Assembly: GCF_000208865.1 (NCBI RefSeq)
Contig: NC_018395.1
Span: 148,920 to 212,919 of the forward strand
Origin: Neospora caninum Liverpool
Taxonomy: Eukaryota > Apicomplexa > Conoidasida > Eucoccidiorida > Sarcocystidae
Reading direction: 5' to 3'
Length of the DNA: 64,000 bases
In this document: positions 49,969 through 60,800 of the stretch, piece by piece
Layout of the letters: each line of letters opens with the position of its first letter
Position numbering within the stretch: position 1 is the first letter of the stretch
Notes under the pieces: model-generated
Told to the model about the DNA's origin: nothing
Database searches by the model: none
Seen by the model: the letters and a program-made list of their open reading frames with translations, nothing else
Program-made: the position numbers and the translations under genes

Positions 49969-50739
49969 TCCATGCATGTATCCAGTTGTGTGTTTCTTTG
50001 TTGAGGCAAGGAGTATGGGAAAGGAGCCTCGCGCGCTTGTCCCAACTCTCCGGATGTGGAGGTGTGGTTCACCGTGTCGAAACGCAGCAGCGAATATATA
50101 TACATATATATATATATATTCACATATATGTGTTTTGGGTGCTGTTGCCTGCGAGGGGTGAAACCGAGTGATCTAGCTGGTAGTGTAGACGCCCAGGCAT
50201 TCAGACCGATGAACTAAAGAGAGATTCTCATTTGTAATTTGTAGAAAGTAAAGTGCTCCCAAGGTGGGTTTGAGACTGCTGTAGCCAGTGCGTGTGGCAG
50301 CATCTCCGTCCACGATATGCCTGCACAGCTATGTATGCATAGGTATTTGCCCATAGGTTGGATGGGAGATCGATAGGTGGCGCTGCGCTCTTCGCATGTG
50401 TCGGCATGTATCTGCACATACTGGGTCTATTTTCGTTTCGCCCTCTGATTCGTTTCGTCATCTATGTTTTCTGTTGTGTCTCCGCGTTTGCTGCAGACGG
50501 TGATTCAGCGAGCCGAGGAGTCCTTCGTGGAGCAGTCCTTCCCTTCCTATCACCTCCTTTTCAACAACTGTGAACACTTCGCCGTATTCTGTAAAACTGG
50601 AAAAGGGAAAAGTTCCCAGGTCGAAAAGGCCGCCGTTGCCGCCATGGCAACAACCTCATTATTGGTTGGCGCAGGAGCCACCGCTGGGGCTGCAGCTCTT
50701 GCGGCTGCTGTGCTTGAACGCAGACTCCGTCGCCCGTGA
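46177..50739 (+). CDS. LRAT-domain protein (HRASLS/NlpC-P60-like acyltransferase or thiol hydrolase fold)
   Basis: Exons 46177-48707, 48987-49024, 49619-49785 and 50497-50739 (TGA) are in phase, giving 992 residues. The LRAT domain is spread over all four exons and occupies about residues 830-945. It starts with LQLGDHIYR, then HHGIYAGHGRVFHLSG (His849/850 and His861), and ends with FNNCEHFAVFCKTGK, where Cys937 lies in the family's NCEHF nucleophile motif. The C-terminus (AAMATTSLLVGAGATAGAAAL) is a hydrophobic, probably membrane-inserting tail, as in mammalian HRASLS/PLAAT proteins. Family members transfer or hydrolyse acyl chains through a Cys-His pair. The first 800 residues are Ser/Glu-rich and disordered, apart from a segment around 375-420 with LAKARFYLMMHPEEAADAVV. 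The ATG at 46177 has a good context (ACCATGG); the open frame extends upstream to 45853 with no support. Substrate unknown. Confidence 0.85.
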
Positions 50740-52991
50740 CACGTTCAAAGTGTACGTGATTTTATAGCATTTACTTAACGAAAAGCAAACTTGATTTTTT
50801 CTCAAGACTCTTTGTTCGGGTTCGACGTAGCCATTTCATTCCGGGTTCCACTGGAGTTTCAAGAAGCGTCGGTACCGCTGCGTATCAGCGCCTTTCTACT
50901 GATAAAGATGTATACAAAAATGTGGGTCTGGATTTGTGTGTGCTAGGGAAAGGCTGGGCGTCCCATATCCATATGCGGTGTATAGATCTATGGACGGGCA
51001 TGTACGTATTAATTTGCTTCGTTCCTGCGAAGGGAGATTTTTTGTGGGACTGCTGATTCAGGAGGAGTCGATGGTCCCTAAGGAAAAAAGCCTCAGCTCA
51101 GGTGACAGACACTATTGAGCAGCTATCTCTTCGCTTGTCGACGATGACGCTGATGAAACAAAACCGGTACTCTTCTAGGAACAACCTAGCTCGCTTTTTG
51201 CCGACTATATGTGCTTGACTCAGCAACGTACTGGAGGAGACCTGCACCGTTGCTTTGGGCGTTTTCGTTTTTAATGAAGCCACCGAGGCAAAAGCTTCAT
51301 ATTTAGAATAGGATTTGCTACGAAACCAGAACCGGATTACAAACCAGCACACTCATACACGCAAGTGTCTAGAGTGGTCTGGTGTTTGGCTCTCCCCATG
51401 ATGCGCAACTGGTGAAGGCCGCTTCATCCCTGGGCCTTTTTCTTGAAAAGCTGCCTCTGTTAAAACCCGCTATTAAAACAAAACGGTTGAAGAGGTCCAA
51501 ATTTTTGGATCCCACTTGTAGCTGGTGTGCTTTATAAACCTTACTCCTTTATCATTTTCAGAAGCGTATCACAGCAGATATCTCTTTTCGCATGGCCGTA
51601 TCTCACGAATGTCTCTAATGAGTGTGCTAGACAGTAAACGTTAGGGATCCGATGAGGGGGGCAACGACGCCGAAGTCACATACGCCTGTCTCACTTTGGT
51701 AGTCGATGAGTTAGGGTAGTTATTCGCCAACGGAACCAAGTAAAGAGTCTGTGGCACAAGAGGTGTCAGCATTAAAAGTGGCCTGTTCTGGCGTCTCAGA
51801 AAGTGGGATCGCGACGTAGGGGGTTTGGAAGCTTGAAGCTAACGGCTGTTACGACACGTGAAACTTTAGCACTTGCGGTCCTGAGAACGTAGTTGACTCT
51901 CTGTTGTTCCGGTCTCCTGAAAGCGTACAAAGCACTCAGCAGTTGGCCTTATAACGTACCCGCACAGAAAGAAGTGAGCGGTTCGCCGGGAAGGGGAGCA
52001 ATAAAATAACAAGGCAACCGCACAGCCACAAGGGGTAATGGAGAAGAGACGGTCAGTGGTGCGTCGCAAGTTGGCTACATGACAGCCAACTGGTGTGTGG
52101 CGCTCTTGCCGCTGAGCCAGCTTTCCTTTTTTTCGCGTAGTTCCAGCTGAATTCTTCAGCCAGCTTCCTTTTTGCCTTCTGCTGTTCCCATGGCTCTTTC
52201 ACGCGGCTTACACACAGCTTGGACGGAAACTCCAACAGGGATCAAACAGCTTTTGAGTAGAGCCGCCAAGCCCGCGGCTGCTTGTATGCGACAGTGCACG
52301 TTTGCATCGATTCATCGTTGTCATGCTCCACCAGATGGCGTTTTCATTTTCTGTTTGCAAGCAGCGCCTTTTCGTCCCCGCGTGTCAGCCTTGTGATCCG
52401 TCCGTGCCATAACGTCAGCCGTCCGATAGTTTCGTCTTTTAGGGTGGTATTTTCTTTGGCACGGTCGAGCATCTGTTGCTTTGCGACTGGTTTCTTTGTG
52501 TGCTTCCTGTCATGCGTAGACGCGCGTTAGCTACACGTTTCAGTCCTTGTTTCAGAACAAACCATACGTGAAAGCTCTCATTGGGTTCAGCGAGGCCGCG
52601 GTTTCGCTCTATTCTTCCATCAGGTGTGACAGGGGGGAGCCACGGGGGAGCCACGGTTGAGGCATTCCGCCATGAATCGTTGTCCTCTCTTCGAGTTTTT
52701 CATTCCCTTGACTTAATGGCAAGTTTGCGCTTCTCTCATCGGTGTGTCCCCGAACTGCGTTTCCTAATGATGCATTGACTAATGAAGCCTTTCACCAAAC
52801 ACCTCCGTGCCATGTCATCCATACATCAGTTGCCTCATCGGCTCTACGACATACAGGATGTAACAACCTGCTTACGGCCAAATACGTGCTAAATCCAAAC
52901 GTAGACACCAGAGAACATTTAATAATACCTGCAGAGGCTGCGATAGCAGCGCTTCTTTGTGCGCGAGACACGTACTGGTGATTCAGGGAGT
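50740..52991. other. spacer between LRAT-domain gene (3') and DA1-like gene (5')
   Basis: No coding exon is recognised. Base composition looks more balanced and less CpG-rich than to the left. A TTCAG at 52982-52986, just before the DA1-like start codon, could end an intron in the 5' leader. Confidence 0.5.
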
Positions 52992-55904
52992 ATGCAAGGT
53001 CAACGACGTGGACCTCTGACAGGCGTAACTGCCAGAGGTCACGCTGCACACACGGCCTCCTCACACAGCAAACTGAGAGGACCCAAGGATGAAAATGCCG
53101 ACAAAGAGGCATCGAAGACGACGTGTGCAGCGTGTGGACGGTATATAGAGTCCGGGCAAAGGTTCATAGAACTGTCGGTCACATTACCAAACGCATCAGC
53201 GTCCAACCACGCTGCTTCGCAGCAGCGTCAGGCAAGAGAGAGCCGTGGTTCTGGCACGAAGAGTTCGTCTTCGCGTGGAATAACAGTTAAGGCTCACTTC
53301 CACTTGAGCTGTTTGCGGTGCACCGAGTGCGGAAAATCGCTGCCGAATCCGGCAGGAGATGCCACAACATCGAGCGATAACCCAATTGTTCTATGCAGCG
53401 AATCTGCAATCGAGGCACTGACTGGGACGCAGACAGGTCCGACCTCCAACGACAGGAGCCTTCAATCCGAAAGTGCGGCTGTGAAGAGGGCTTCCCTCCA
53501 GAGAAATCCAGCTGCGCGTGGTGCCCTTCTTCAGTATTTTGTGGCTCACGCCAAGTGTAAAGAACGCCCTTGTGCTGTGTGTCACCGTCCAATATCCCTT
53601 AATGAGCCCAAGGTTGCTCTGCCGATCGATATTCTGGGAGAGGGGGAAAAAGGGGATGAGACAAAGCACAATCGCCAATCGCGGAGCCGGGTAGAGAAAG
53701 GCAGTGGGAAATCAGGAGGAGTCCGTCGCTTTCCAAGTGGGTCTACGACAGACGAAGCCACTGCCTATCAGCATGTCGCCTGCACAAGATGCAGTTCTTG
53801 TGGCAAAGGCTTCGACCCCGACAATAACTCGAAACATTTGATTATTTTTGATCAGCAGCGACACCCCTACCATCCGGAATGTCTCGCCTGTTGTTGCTGT
53901 CATAGGCCCCTTATTGGCACTTACGAAGTTCATGAATTCTTCGGAAAGCCAGATACGTGTGAAATGCTCCTGTATGGCTCTAGTGAACTTCCCCTACCTG
54001 CTGGACTCCCAGCGGCAGTTGCAGGAGGGTGGCCGACCGGTAGTTTTGGTGTGGAAAGAGGGCAGAACACAAAACTTAATTATGGTGCGGCACCAGTCAA
54101 GGACTCCGGAAATCGAGTAACAGCCAAATACGGGGGTTTATGTTGCAGTTGGTGCTCGTTACGCGTCCCACGATGCGTGTGCTGCGAAAGACGATGCGCA
54201 GTGTATACGAATGAGAACAACGAGCAGGTCTTGCCTCGTGTGATCAGCCAGACGGCTATTGCAGCCGCGAAGATGGCGGCAGATATTTCTCTCGGGAAGA
54301 AACTGCCGCCAACATTTGGTCAGGCTGAACGTGCAGCTGACTCAGTTACACAGAGAGCTGCTGGCGTAACAGCCGGCTCAACGGCTTCGACAGATTTGCT
54401 CGGAGAGGTGAAGGGAGTTGTGTGCGGGCAGTGTGCGAGTTTGCCAAAGGTTACTACGGAGCCTGAATTAAGGGCCACTTCCTCTTGGCTGCAGCGCGTA
54501 TTCTGCCAGGCTGGCATTGCATTCAGTCATGATATGATTCAGTTGCAGAAGTTGATTAGGACGATAAATGAAGAGGAAGTTAAAAAGAAAGGCAGAAGGA
54601 ATAAAGATGAGGATGCCCAGCGTGCCGGCAGCGTAGCGGCTTCAAAGATGCCCACTCGTAAGGTCACTCCGAGCCACATGGGCACTGCTGTACTGCAGAA
54701 AAAGATAGGCTCCAGCGCTTCCGGTGTCGTAACGTGGATCGATGACCTCGGGGTCCCAATAGAGCTTGTAGATTTCTCAGCCCTGAACTCAGAGGTACCT
54801 CCGTCTTCCGGGAGAAGGTGGATGTCCCGGACATCTTCCAATCTGGCTGCATCAACGATGAAGCCAGGTATGCGACGGAATGTTACTGCAGTCCACGGAT
54901 CTCCCGCCAGAGGCTCGTCCATGGCGAATCGGCGCCTGCCTTCTTCAACCCCAGGCAGCGTGCCCGGCCGGTCGATCAACGCGGCAGACATACCGTTTGC
55001 TCGCATTTTGTTTGGTAGGTGTCATGTGCAAGTCCTTACAATGAAGGTAGCAGGTGCCGTTGCTGCGCAGTTCGATGAAGAGGTGAAGGCACGGTCCCGA
55101 CTGAGTGCGGCGGGACTGGCGGCTCGGAACGCAGGTCGTTCGGGTGTATCACAGGTGCTGTCAGGAGTGGAACGTAGAGAAACGGAAGTGGCAAGCTCCG
55201 CCAGTGATCGGAGTGACATGAAAATCAGGCGCCAGTCGACGTTGGTCGGGCAGCATGTTCTTGATGTAGCTGCTGCGTATGCAGCTGCGCTAGACGGGGA
55301 CATGCAGTCGCCAGGGAACCCGGCTGAAAGAGGCAAGCGTGTGCAAAAAGAGCAAATGAATGACAGTGACCGATCGCGGCCGGGGCATGATGCAGTTGTT
55401 GCAGCAGGCGCACTTCTACGGGACGGGTCCTTTGCCGGAGGTTTATTAAGAACAAAAAGTGGCATTCATACTCAAGGGTTGAGTGTTCTGCTTGTCGAAA
55501 GAATTTGTGTCGTTGGGTCTGTCCCCCGAGTGATGGTTGTGCAACATATGGGTCACGAATGGCTGCACGCCTATCTCGCCTGCAAGCAAAAAACAATTAA
55601 GGATACCGCCGTGGAAGAAGGGGCGTGTAACGTGGCTGCCACGGAGGCGCTGTTGAGATTTGGTGCGGAACTACACTTGAAGATCCAACAAGAAAATGAA
55701 GACAACACGCCTGTTTCTGAGAGGACGAAGGGAAGTGACTTGAGTGGATCGCAGTACGAGATGCTGATATTGAGGTTCAGAATTTGGAAGATGAAGCAAA
55801 GCAAAGATCCTGTGTATGGGGCAGGTTACAGAACCTGTTTAAACGTCGTGAGTTCTGGAAACCTCTCTTTCGCAGATTTCGTCAGGTGGTTGTTGAAAAA
55901 ATGA
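52992..55904 (+). CDS. LIM-type zinc-finger protein with C-terminal DA1-like HExxH metallopeptidase domain
   Basis: One uninterrupted frame of 970 residues, unlike all its multi-exon neighbours. Zinc-finger ligands recur: CAAC (45-48) with HLSCLRCTEC, CAVC with HVACTRCSSC, and HPECLACCCC, all H-x2-C-x2-C-x2-C LIM signatures. VPRCVCCERRC and VVCGQC follow. The C-terminus has VPRVMVVQHMGHEWLHAYL with H855-E-W-L-H859. Then comes VEEGAC (Glu875/876), at the same spacing as in the plant DA1 family (HEMMHAW...VEEG), and last DPVYGAGYRT, matching the DA1 YGDGFR region. Plant DA1 is a ubiquitin-regulated LIM peptidase controlling growth. The homology is argued from motif order and spacing known from the family; activity and ubiquitin regulation here are inference. 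The middle (residues 480-780) is low-complexity. An upstream in-frame GTG at 52959 was not used, since ATG 52992 is the first Met. GC3 appears lower than in the genes to the left. Confidence 0.8.
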   Translation: MQGQRRGPLTGVTARGHAAHTASSHSKLRGPKDENADKEASKTTCAACGRYIESGQRFIELSVTLPNASASNHAASQQRQARESRGSGTKSSSSRGITVKAHFHLSCLRCTECGKSLPNPAGDATTSSDNPIVLCSESAIEALTGTQTGPTSNDRSLQSESAAVKRASLQRNPAARGALLQYFVAHAKCKERPCAVCHRPISLNEPKVALPIDILGEGEKGDETKHNRQSRSRVEKGSGKSGGVRRFPSGSTTDEATAYQHVACTRCSSCGKGFDPDNNSKHLIIFDQQRHPYHPECLACCCCHRPLIGTYEVHEFFGKPDTCEMLLYGSSELPLPAGLPAAVAGGWPTGSFGVERGQNTKLNYGAAPVKDSGNRVTAKYGGLCCSWCSLRVPRCVCCERRCAVYTNENNEQVLPRVISQTAIAAAKMAADISLGKKLPPTFGQAERAADSVTQRAAGVTAGSTASTDLLGEVKGVVCGQCASLPKVTTEPELRATSSWLQRVFCQAGIAFSHDMIQLQKLIRTINEEEVKKKGRRNKDEDAQRAGSVAASKMPTRKVTPSHMGTAVLQKKIGSSASGVVTWIDDLGVPIELVDFSALNSEVPPSSGRRWMSRTSSNLAASTMKPGMRRNVTAVHGSPARGSSMANRRLPSSTPGSVPGRSINAADIPFARILFGRCHVQVLTMKVAGAVAAQFDEEVKARSRLSAAGLAARNAGRSGVSQVLSGVERRETEVASSASDRSDMKIRRQSTLVGQHVLDVAAAYAAALDGDMQSPGNPAERGKRVQKEQMNDSDRSRPGHDAVVAAGALLRDGSFAGGLLRTKSGIHTQGLSVLLVERICVVGSVPRVMVVQHMGHEWLHAYLACKQKTIKDTAVEEGACNVAATEALLRFGAELHLKIQQENEDNTPVSERTKGSDLSGSQYEMLILRFRIWKMKQSKDPVYGAGYRTCLNVVSSGNLSFADFVRWLLKK

Positions 55905-57813
55905 TTTCCGATTCTTTCATTTGTGATACCGCGGATCCTGATGATCACTGCATGTCGTCATTTGCCGGTGTTTATGTCTGATAACTGAGGGTGTGACAAA
56001 GGCAACTTTTTGTTTTAAAAAAACTCAGTCTCTGTTCCGAAGCAAATACTTGGAAGCAGTATTCTCCACGTAGCGCGATGATGTTACTATTAGAAATGAG
56101 GGGGGTCTGACCTTCCCACGTCGGGGAGCTGCATTTGAGAGGCGTCCGTCGAAAGCGATTAGTACGAGTTTTGAGCAATTTGAATTTGCACAAGACATCA
56201 CTGAGAAGGTGCCACTTACGAGGCACGGGTGCCGAGGCTGACGTGTGGTCGGATCCATTCACTCAAAGGCGTACTATCTGCCTTTTGCGTAATGGGCTAG
56301 AGGCAAGGAGCGAGGGCAGGCCTCCTCGTGTTCACGCAGGCATGGGATTGCCACACACACAATATACAGTGTCTCAACAGGGTGACAAGACTCGTATCCC
56401 CCGACACCCCTATCCTGTCTCTGGTGTGTGCTCTTTCCGATAACTGTTCTCATCCGAGGATGCTGTACAATGCCCAGAAGCACAGGAACGTTGATGTTCC
56501 ATGAGTACGTCCATATTATGCTGTTCACCGTTTCCTTCGACTTTGTTAAGGCACAGGTGGCAACACTGTGTTGTACGGTGAGCACCTCGGGGAATTTGCG
56601 CAAATTTGGGAAGCGGTCTTCGCGTGACGTACAACTTGACTACTTCCCAACACCAACTGGTTGGATGTGCAATCGAGTTACCCCTGAAACTCCCTTTTGC
56701 GTTGCGAGTTAAGCGAGCAGGGTGTTGTGCTTGTTAGCAGCTGGTCGTCCCCACATTTTCAAACGCCTGTGCTGCTTGCCGATGGAGCGAGACCAAGTCC
56801 GCGTCGGTGGTTTTCTTCCTGGGCTCATGCTGTGTGCATAGGCCGGTTGATGACCGATCCGTTTCCCCTACGAGGTGGAGATCTACGATGGCGGCTGTCA
56901 GTACTGCTATAGTAACTCGTACAAAGTGTCCGAACGTGTTAGGTGGAATGGCTGAAGGAAGGCGTCGACTCTGATACAGAATACTTCAGCTGGATCGTTG
57001 TTTCTCTGGGGAATAAAGAGATCAGGTACACCGGTGTGATCTGTTTGGGTAGCACAGCTGACGAAACATTGTTAACAAAGCTGGGGTCCATCTCCGGAGC
57101 AGCCAATGTGTAAACCATTCGTCCACACGTTGCGTCGGGGGGAACAAATATTCGGTATAGTGTGAGGCCATGAGAAGTAGAGTTTGAATTGCTTCGTCCG
57201 GTCAAGGCATGTTTTCATGTACGCACGATGCTGTGGAAGATTCCTGAACGGTGGGCCTCTGGATCCAAGCCATGCTTCAGTCGGCTTCCAATAGTGGGTT
57301 CGCATTGGTCCGGAGCTCCGGCGAACTGAGGGTTCCCTCGGCTGTTTCAACTGTGGGACCTCCCGGCTTCGACACTTCTCCGTTTCCGGTTCCCTCCGTC
57401 GATCCTTGCTTGGATTTCGAGTACCTCTTGGCAGGAATTGCTTTCCCTGGCTTCTCCTTTGACTTATCCTCTTCCTGTTGTTCGTCGAGCCAATGAAGCC
57501 TGTAGAAGCGACGAGGACGCCCGGCGGTGTATGCAAACCTAGCTCGAGACTACAGTGCTGGGCACTGTGGATTGGTGTCTCACACAACTGACCGAGCTGT
57601 CATTGCTCGACTATGGTACTGCCTTTGATGAATCTGATACCGAGGTCTAAGCATAAGAATGTGACGCTTTTGATTCCCAGGCGAGTTAATGGCACGCTGT
57701 CCCTTCCAGAGAATGCTCGACAGCTTTTTCCTTCCAGGATTACAAGACGCCTTTTTTCCGTGTGACATGCAACAAAGCTCCTGAAATTCAGAAGAGTTTT
57801 ACGTTTCATTTGG
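55905..57813. other. convergent spacer (3' ends of DA1-like and PDE-like genes)
   Basis: Both flanking genes point into this 1.9 kb, so it should hold two 3' UTRs. No exon, RNA gene or repeat is recognised in it. Confidence 0.5.
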
Positions 57814-60800
57814 TTATGCAGCGCGCTTGACCTTGAGGTGACTCAGCTGTGTGGAATTTTGGGTTCCCCCTGATAGTGGAACCGGCCAAAAGTTACGTGC
57901 GTACCCACAGCTGGAATGCTGAGACCTTGAACTGGATTGCTTTGACAAAAAAGAACAACCACTGCGTTCTCCCCCATCGCCGTACCTATTTCTTCTTAGG
58001 TGTGACACAACGATCGCGTTCAGCTTCGGCAGGGTCTGGGCGAGCGTCTGGGAAAACACATCGCGCAGTTTGATGCACGCTAGTTGATTCCTTCCGATCC
58101 ATCACATACAGCAGGTTTCCTCTGAGTGCTGAAGCTACCACCTGACACGAGTTTACCGATGCTGTTGATGTATGTGATGCTAGCTCTGAGCTGTTCATCA
58201 TGTGTTCAAAACCAGACGAAAGAAGGTCAATATTCGGCGAAAGATCACGCGCAATCACGAACCAATCCGTGCAGCTTTCTCCAGATTCCCCCCTCTGACG
58301 TTGTCATCCACGAAAGAACTGAAGGACTCTTCAGGAATATAAGCGGAAAAATAGAATATGGAGACGCTGCTTAGAGGTCCGCGGCGCGAGTTCGCGAAGA
58401 ACTTCCGCGGCATCATTTTCCGATTCGTTGCCCGACTCTGTGGTAATCGACTTCCCAGATTCAATCCGTGAATGCTTACCGTGTAAATGGGAATAGCCCA
58501 GCCGTCTATCAATCCCAGCTGGACAACTGCCTCAGAGGCTGCATGCCGGTCGCAGTTTTTTGAGATTGGCATATCTAACTCGAGTTCCCTGTCGCCCTGT
58601 CATCCCAAAAGAAAAATGGATAGCAAGAAGGATTTCGAATAAGGTTTGTACTCGGCGTGGTGAGGGAGTTATTCGTCCAGATTGATCCTCCTCGGAGCTG
58701 TGAATGTGTCGGCACCGTGGATATTGGCACAGGTCTGTCCATCTGTGTGCCGTGTCTCCCAGACATGGCCACGAGTTTGAGTCCCCACATAGTGAAACGT
58801 TCTTCCGCGCGGGAGACATCCGCCGATGTACTATACTCCATCATGAGCTACACTCAATCATGGCGTCGCGACACAACTCCTGCCTAACTGCCAGGCAACC
58901 AGCGCCCGCGAATTCCTAGTGAACTGTTTCGACGTCGGGGTTTACGCTGTATCACCTGCAAAAAGAGCTCCTCCATATATTTCTGACTCCACTGCAAGTA
59001 GAGTTGCAAGGGCCTCCCAAGAAACGAATAGTTTGCGGCGTTCATCAGGTTGCACAGAATGATGTTTTTGTCTTCTGTTATAGACCGGGGAAATTCAGCT
59101 TGCTGCATCTTCGTCTTCAGGAGCGATAAACAAGCTGTCTGGTTCTGACGGAAACAGAGGAAGAACGCCCGCCCCTTCGGGTTTTGTTTGCGCCTCCAAA
59201 CAGGTCGTGGTTCCAAGACCTGGGACCGCTAAGAAGTGTCTTAAAGGTTCCTAATTCGTCGAGTCTACGGGGTCGCCCCAAATCAGTCTTGCATGTCACA
59301 AGTGACGGACGTTCTCGCCGGTATCCCTTCGTCTGGTGTTCCCTTTAGAGAAATCGGTTTGACTCACGCACCTACCTACAACTCCGCATGTGTCTCTCTG
59401 AATAACAAAGGCCCATCTTGCGTTGCGTAGACACAGAGCGTGGTGTACTGCCTCTATATGGTTTCATGTAAAGTATCAGCGAGTCGTTTGCTTTTCATCT
59501 TTTGCGCACCGTTCTTGTACTCCCTCGCTATTTTAGAGCAGCGTTGCTTCGGGATGTTGTGCTCTGGCGTGATCTCACGATACTCACCGAGCGGCTGCCC
59601 GACTGAGCAAGCTGAATAATGATTTTCCTCAGGGCTATGTACTGATCTTCAGGAAGAGCCTGGATAGATATTGGAAACACAGTAAAAGACAGTATCGCCC
59701 GTGTCGTCTCCTCGGCAAGGTAACCTTTCACCGGACCTCATTGGTGTGCAGCCGAAACACGGTCACCAACGCTTGGGGTGACTCCAGCTTTGAGGCTCCA
59801 TCTGAGGCCGTCATCTGTAAATCGTCTCCACGAGAACAACCCTTTTTCCTGTCTTTCTGGGGAAGGACGTGGGAGCGCGTGTGACGCAGTGCTCGGTATT
59901 GTCTGATAAAGTGTGCCCCCTTCTGCTCAGCGGCTGTCTTCTGCCTCTGTGAGCAGCACGACGCCAGAAACGTCGGATCCCCTCGTTGGGTTCTCGGCAC
60001 TGTATCCGGAAACCATCGTCCTTTCCTCCTGCACTGCGCGAAGGCCGAGGCAGTACCGTGGCGTCTGTATTTGCCGATGCTCAAGCACGTTCGCCTCGTT
60101 TTTTTACGCAAGCAGTCACCACTCGCGAAAAACCTAATGCTCTGTTTGCAAGGCCGCAACTCGCCTCTCAGTGCGTGTTGGGAAAGCGCTGGTGCGCAAA
60201 TCAACTGTTTCGCGGGCCATGAACTGTCGGGTCCCATCTCCGTCCACTAACCAGCAAAGGATCGTTGTCTCCGAGCCTCTGCATCAGGCTGAAGGCCGCG
60301 GCAACGTGGTGGTGTTCCAGCACGTTTCTGTCGTTGTATCTGGCGGGCAGAGCGACACCACAAACTTTAGAGGAGGCATGTTGTCGTACTTGGTTTGGTG
60401 TTCCATTGCCTAGTGCTGATCCTGTCGCGCGCATCTTTTCTGGGTCCCTTTGTCTTTTTGCGCGCATCAAATGCATATACCTTGGCCATGAACCCTACGA
60501 GCCCCCAGAGCCAACGAAGGATTCATCGAGTGCACTCCCTGTCTCGTGGCATGCAGGCTGATCCGCAGAGAGAGACGTGGGTAGCTTTCTCCTCTGAGAC
60601 TGCCCCCCCCCCCGGGTTTACCTAATGGCTATCGCGTGCTGCGTTTTGATCAGAAAGGCAGACGAGAAGCCTGGATGCTGGTAGTCCCAGACAACGGCCG
60701 CGAGGAGTGCAGCCAGAATTTCCCTGGAATTGAAAAAGCCTTTGATTTGCGTGTCGAAGAAGGCGAGGAAGAGATGCATCGCCTGTAGGACTTCTGCCGA

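Noticed and set aside
50164..50290. tRNA A-box-like TAGCTGGTAG
   Set aside because: No B box or acceptor-stem pairing nearby; it is within an LRAT-gene intron.
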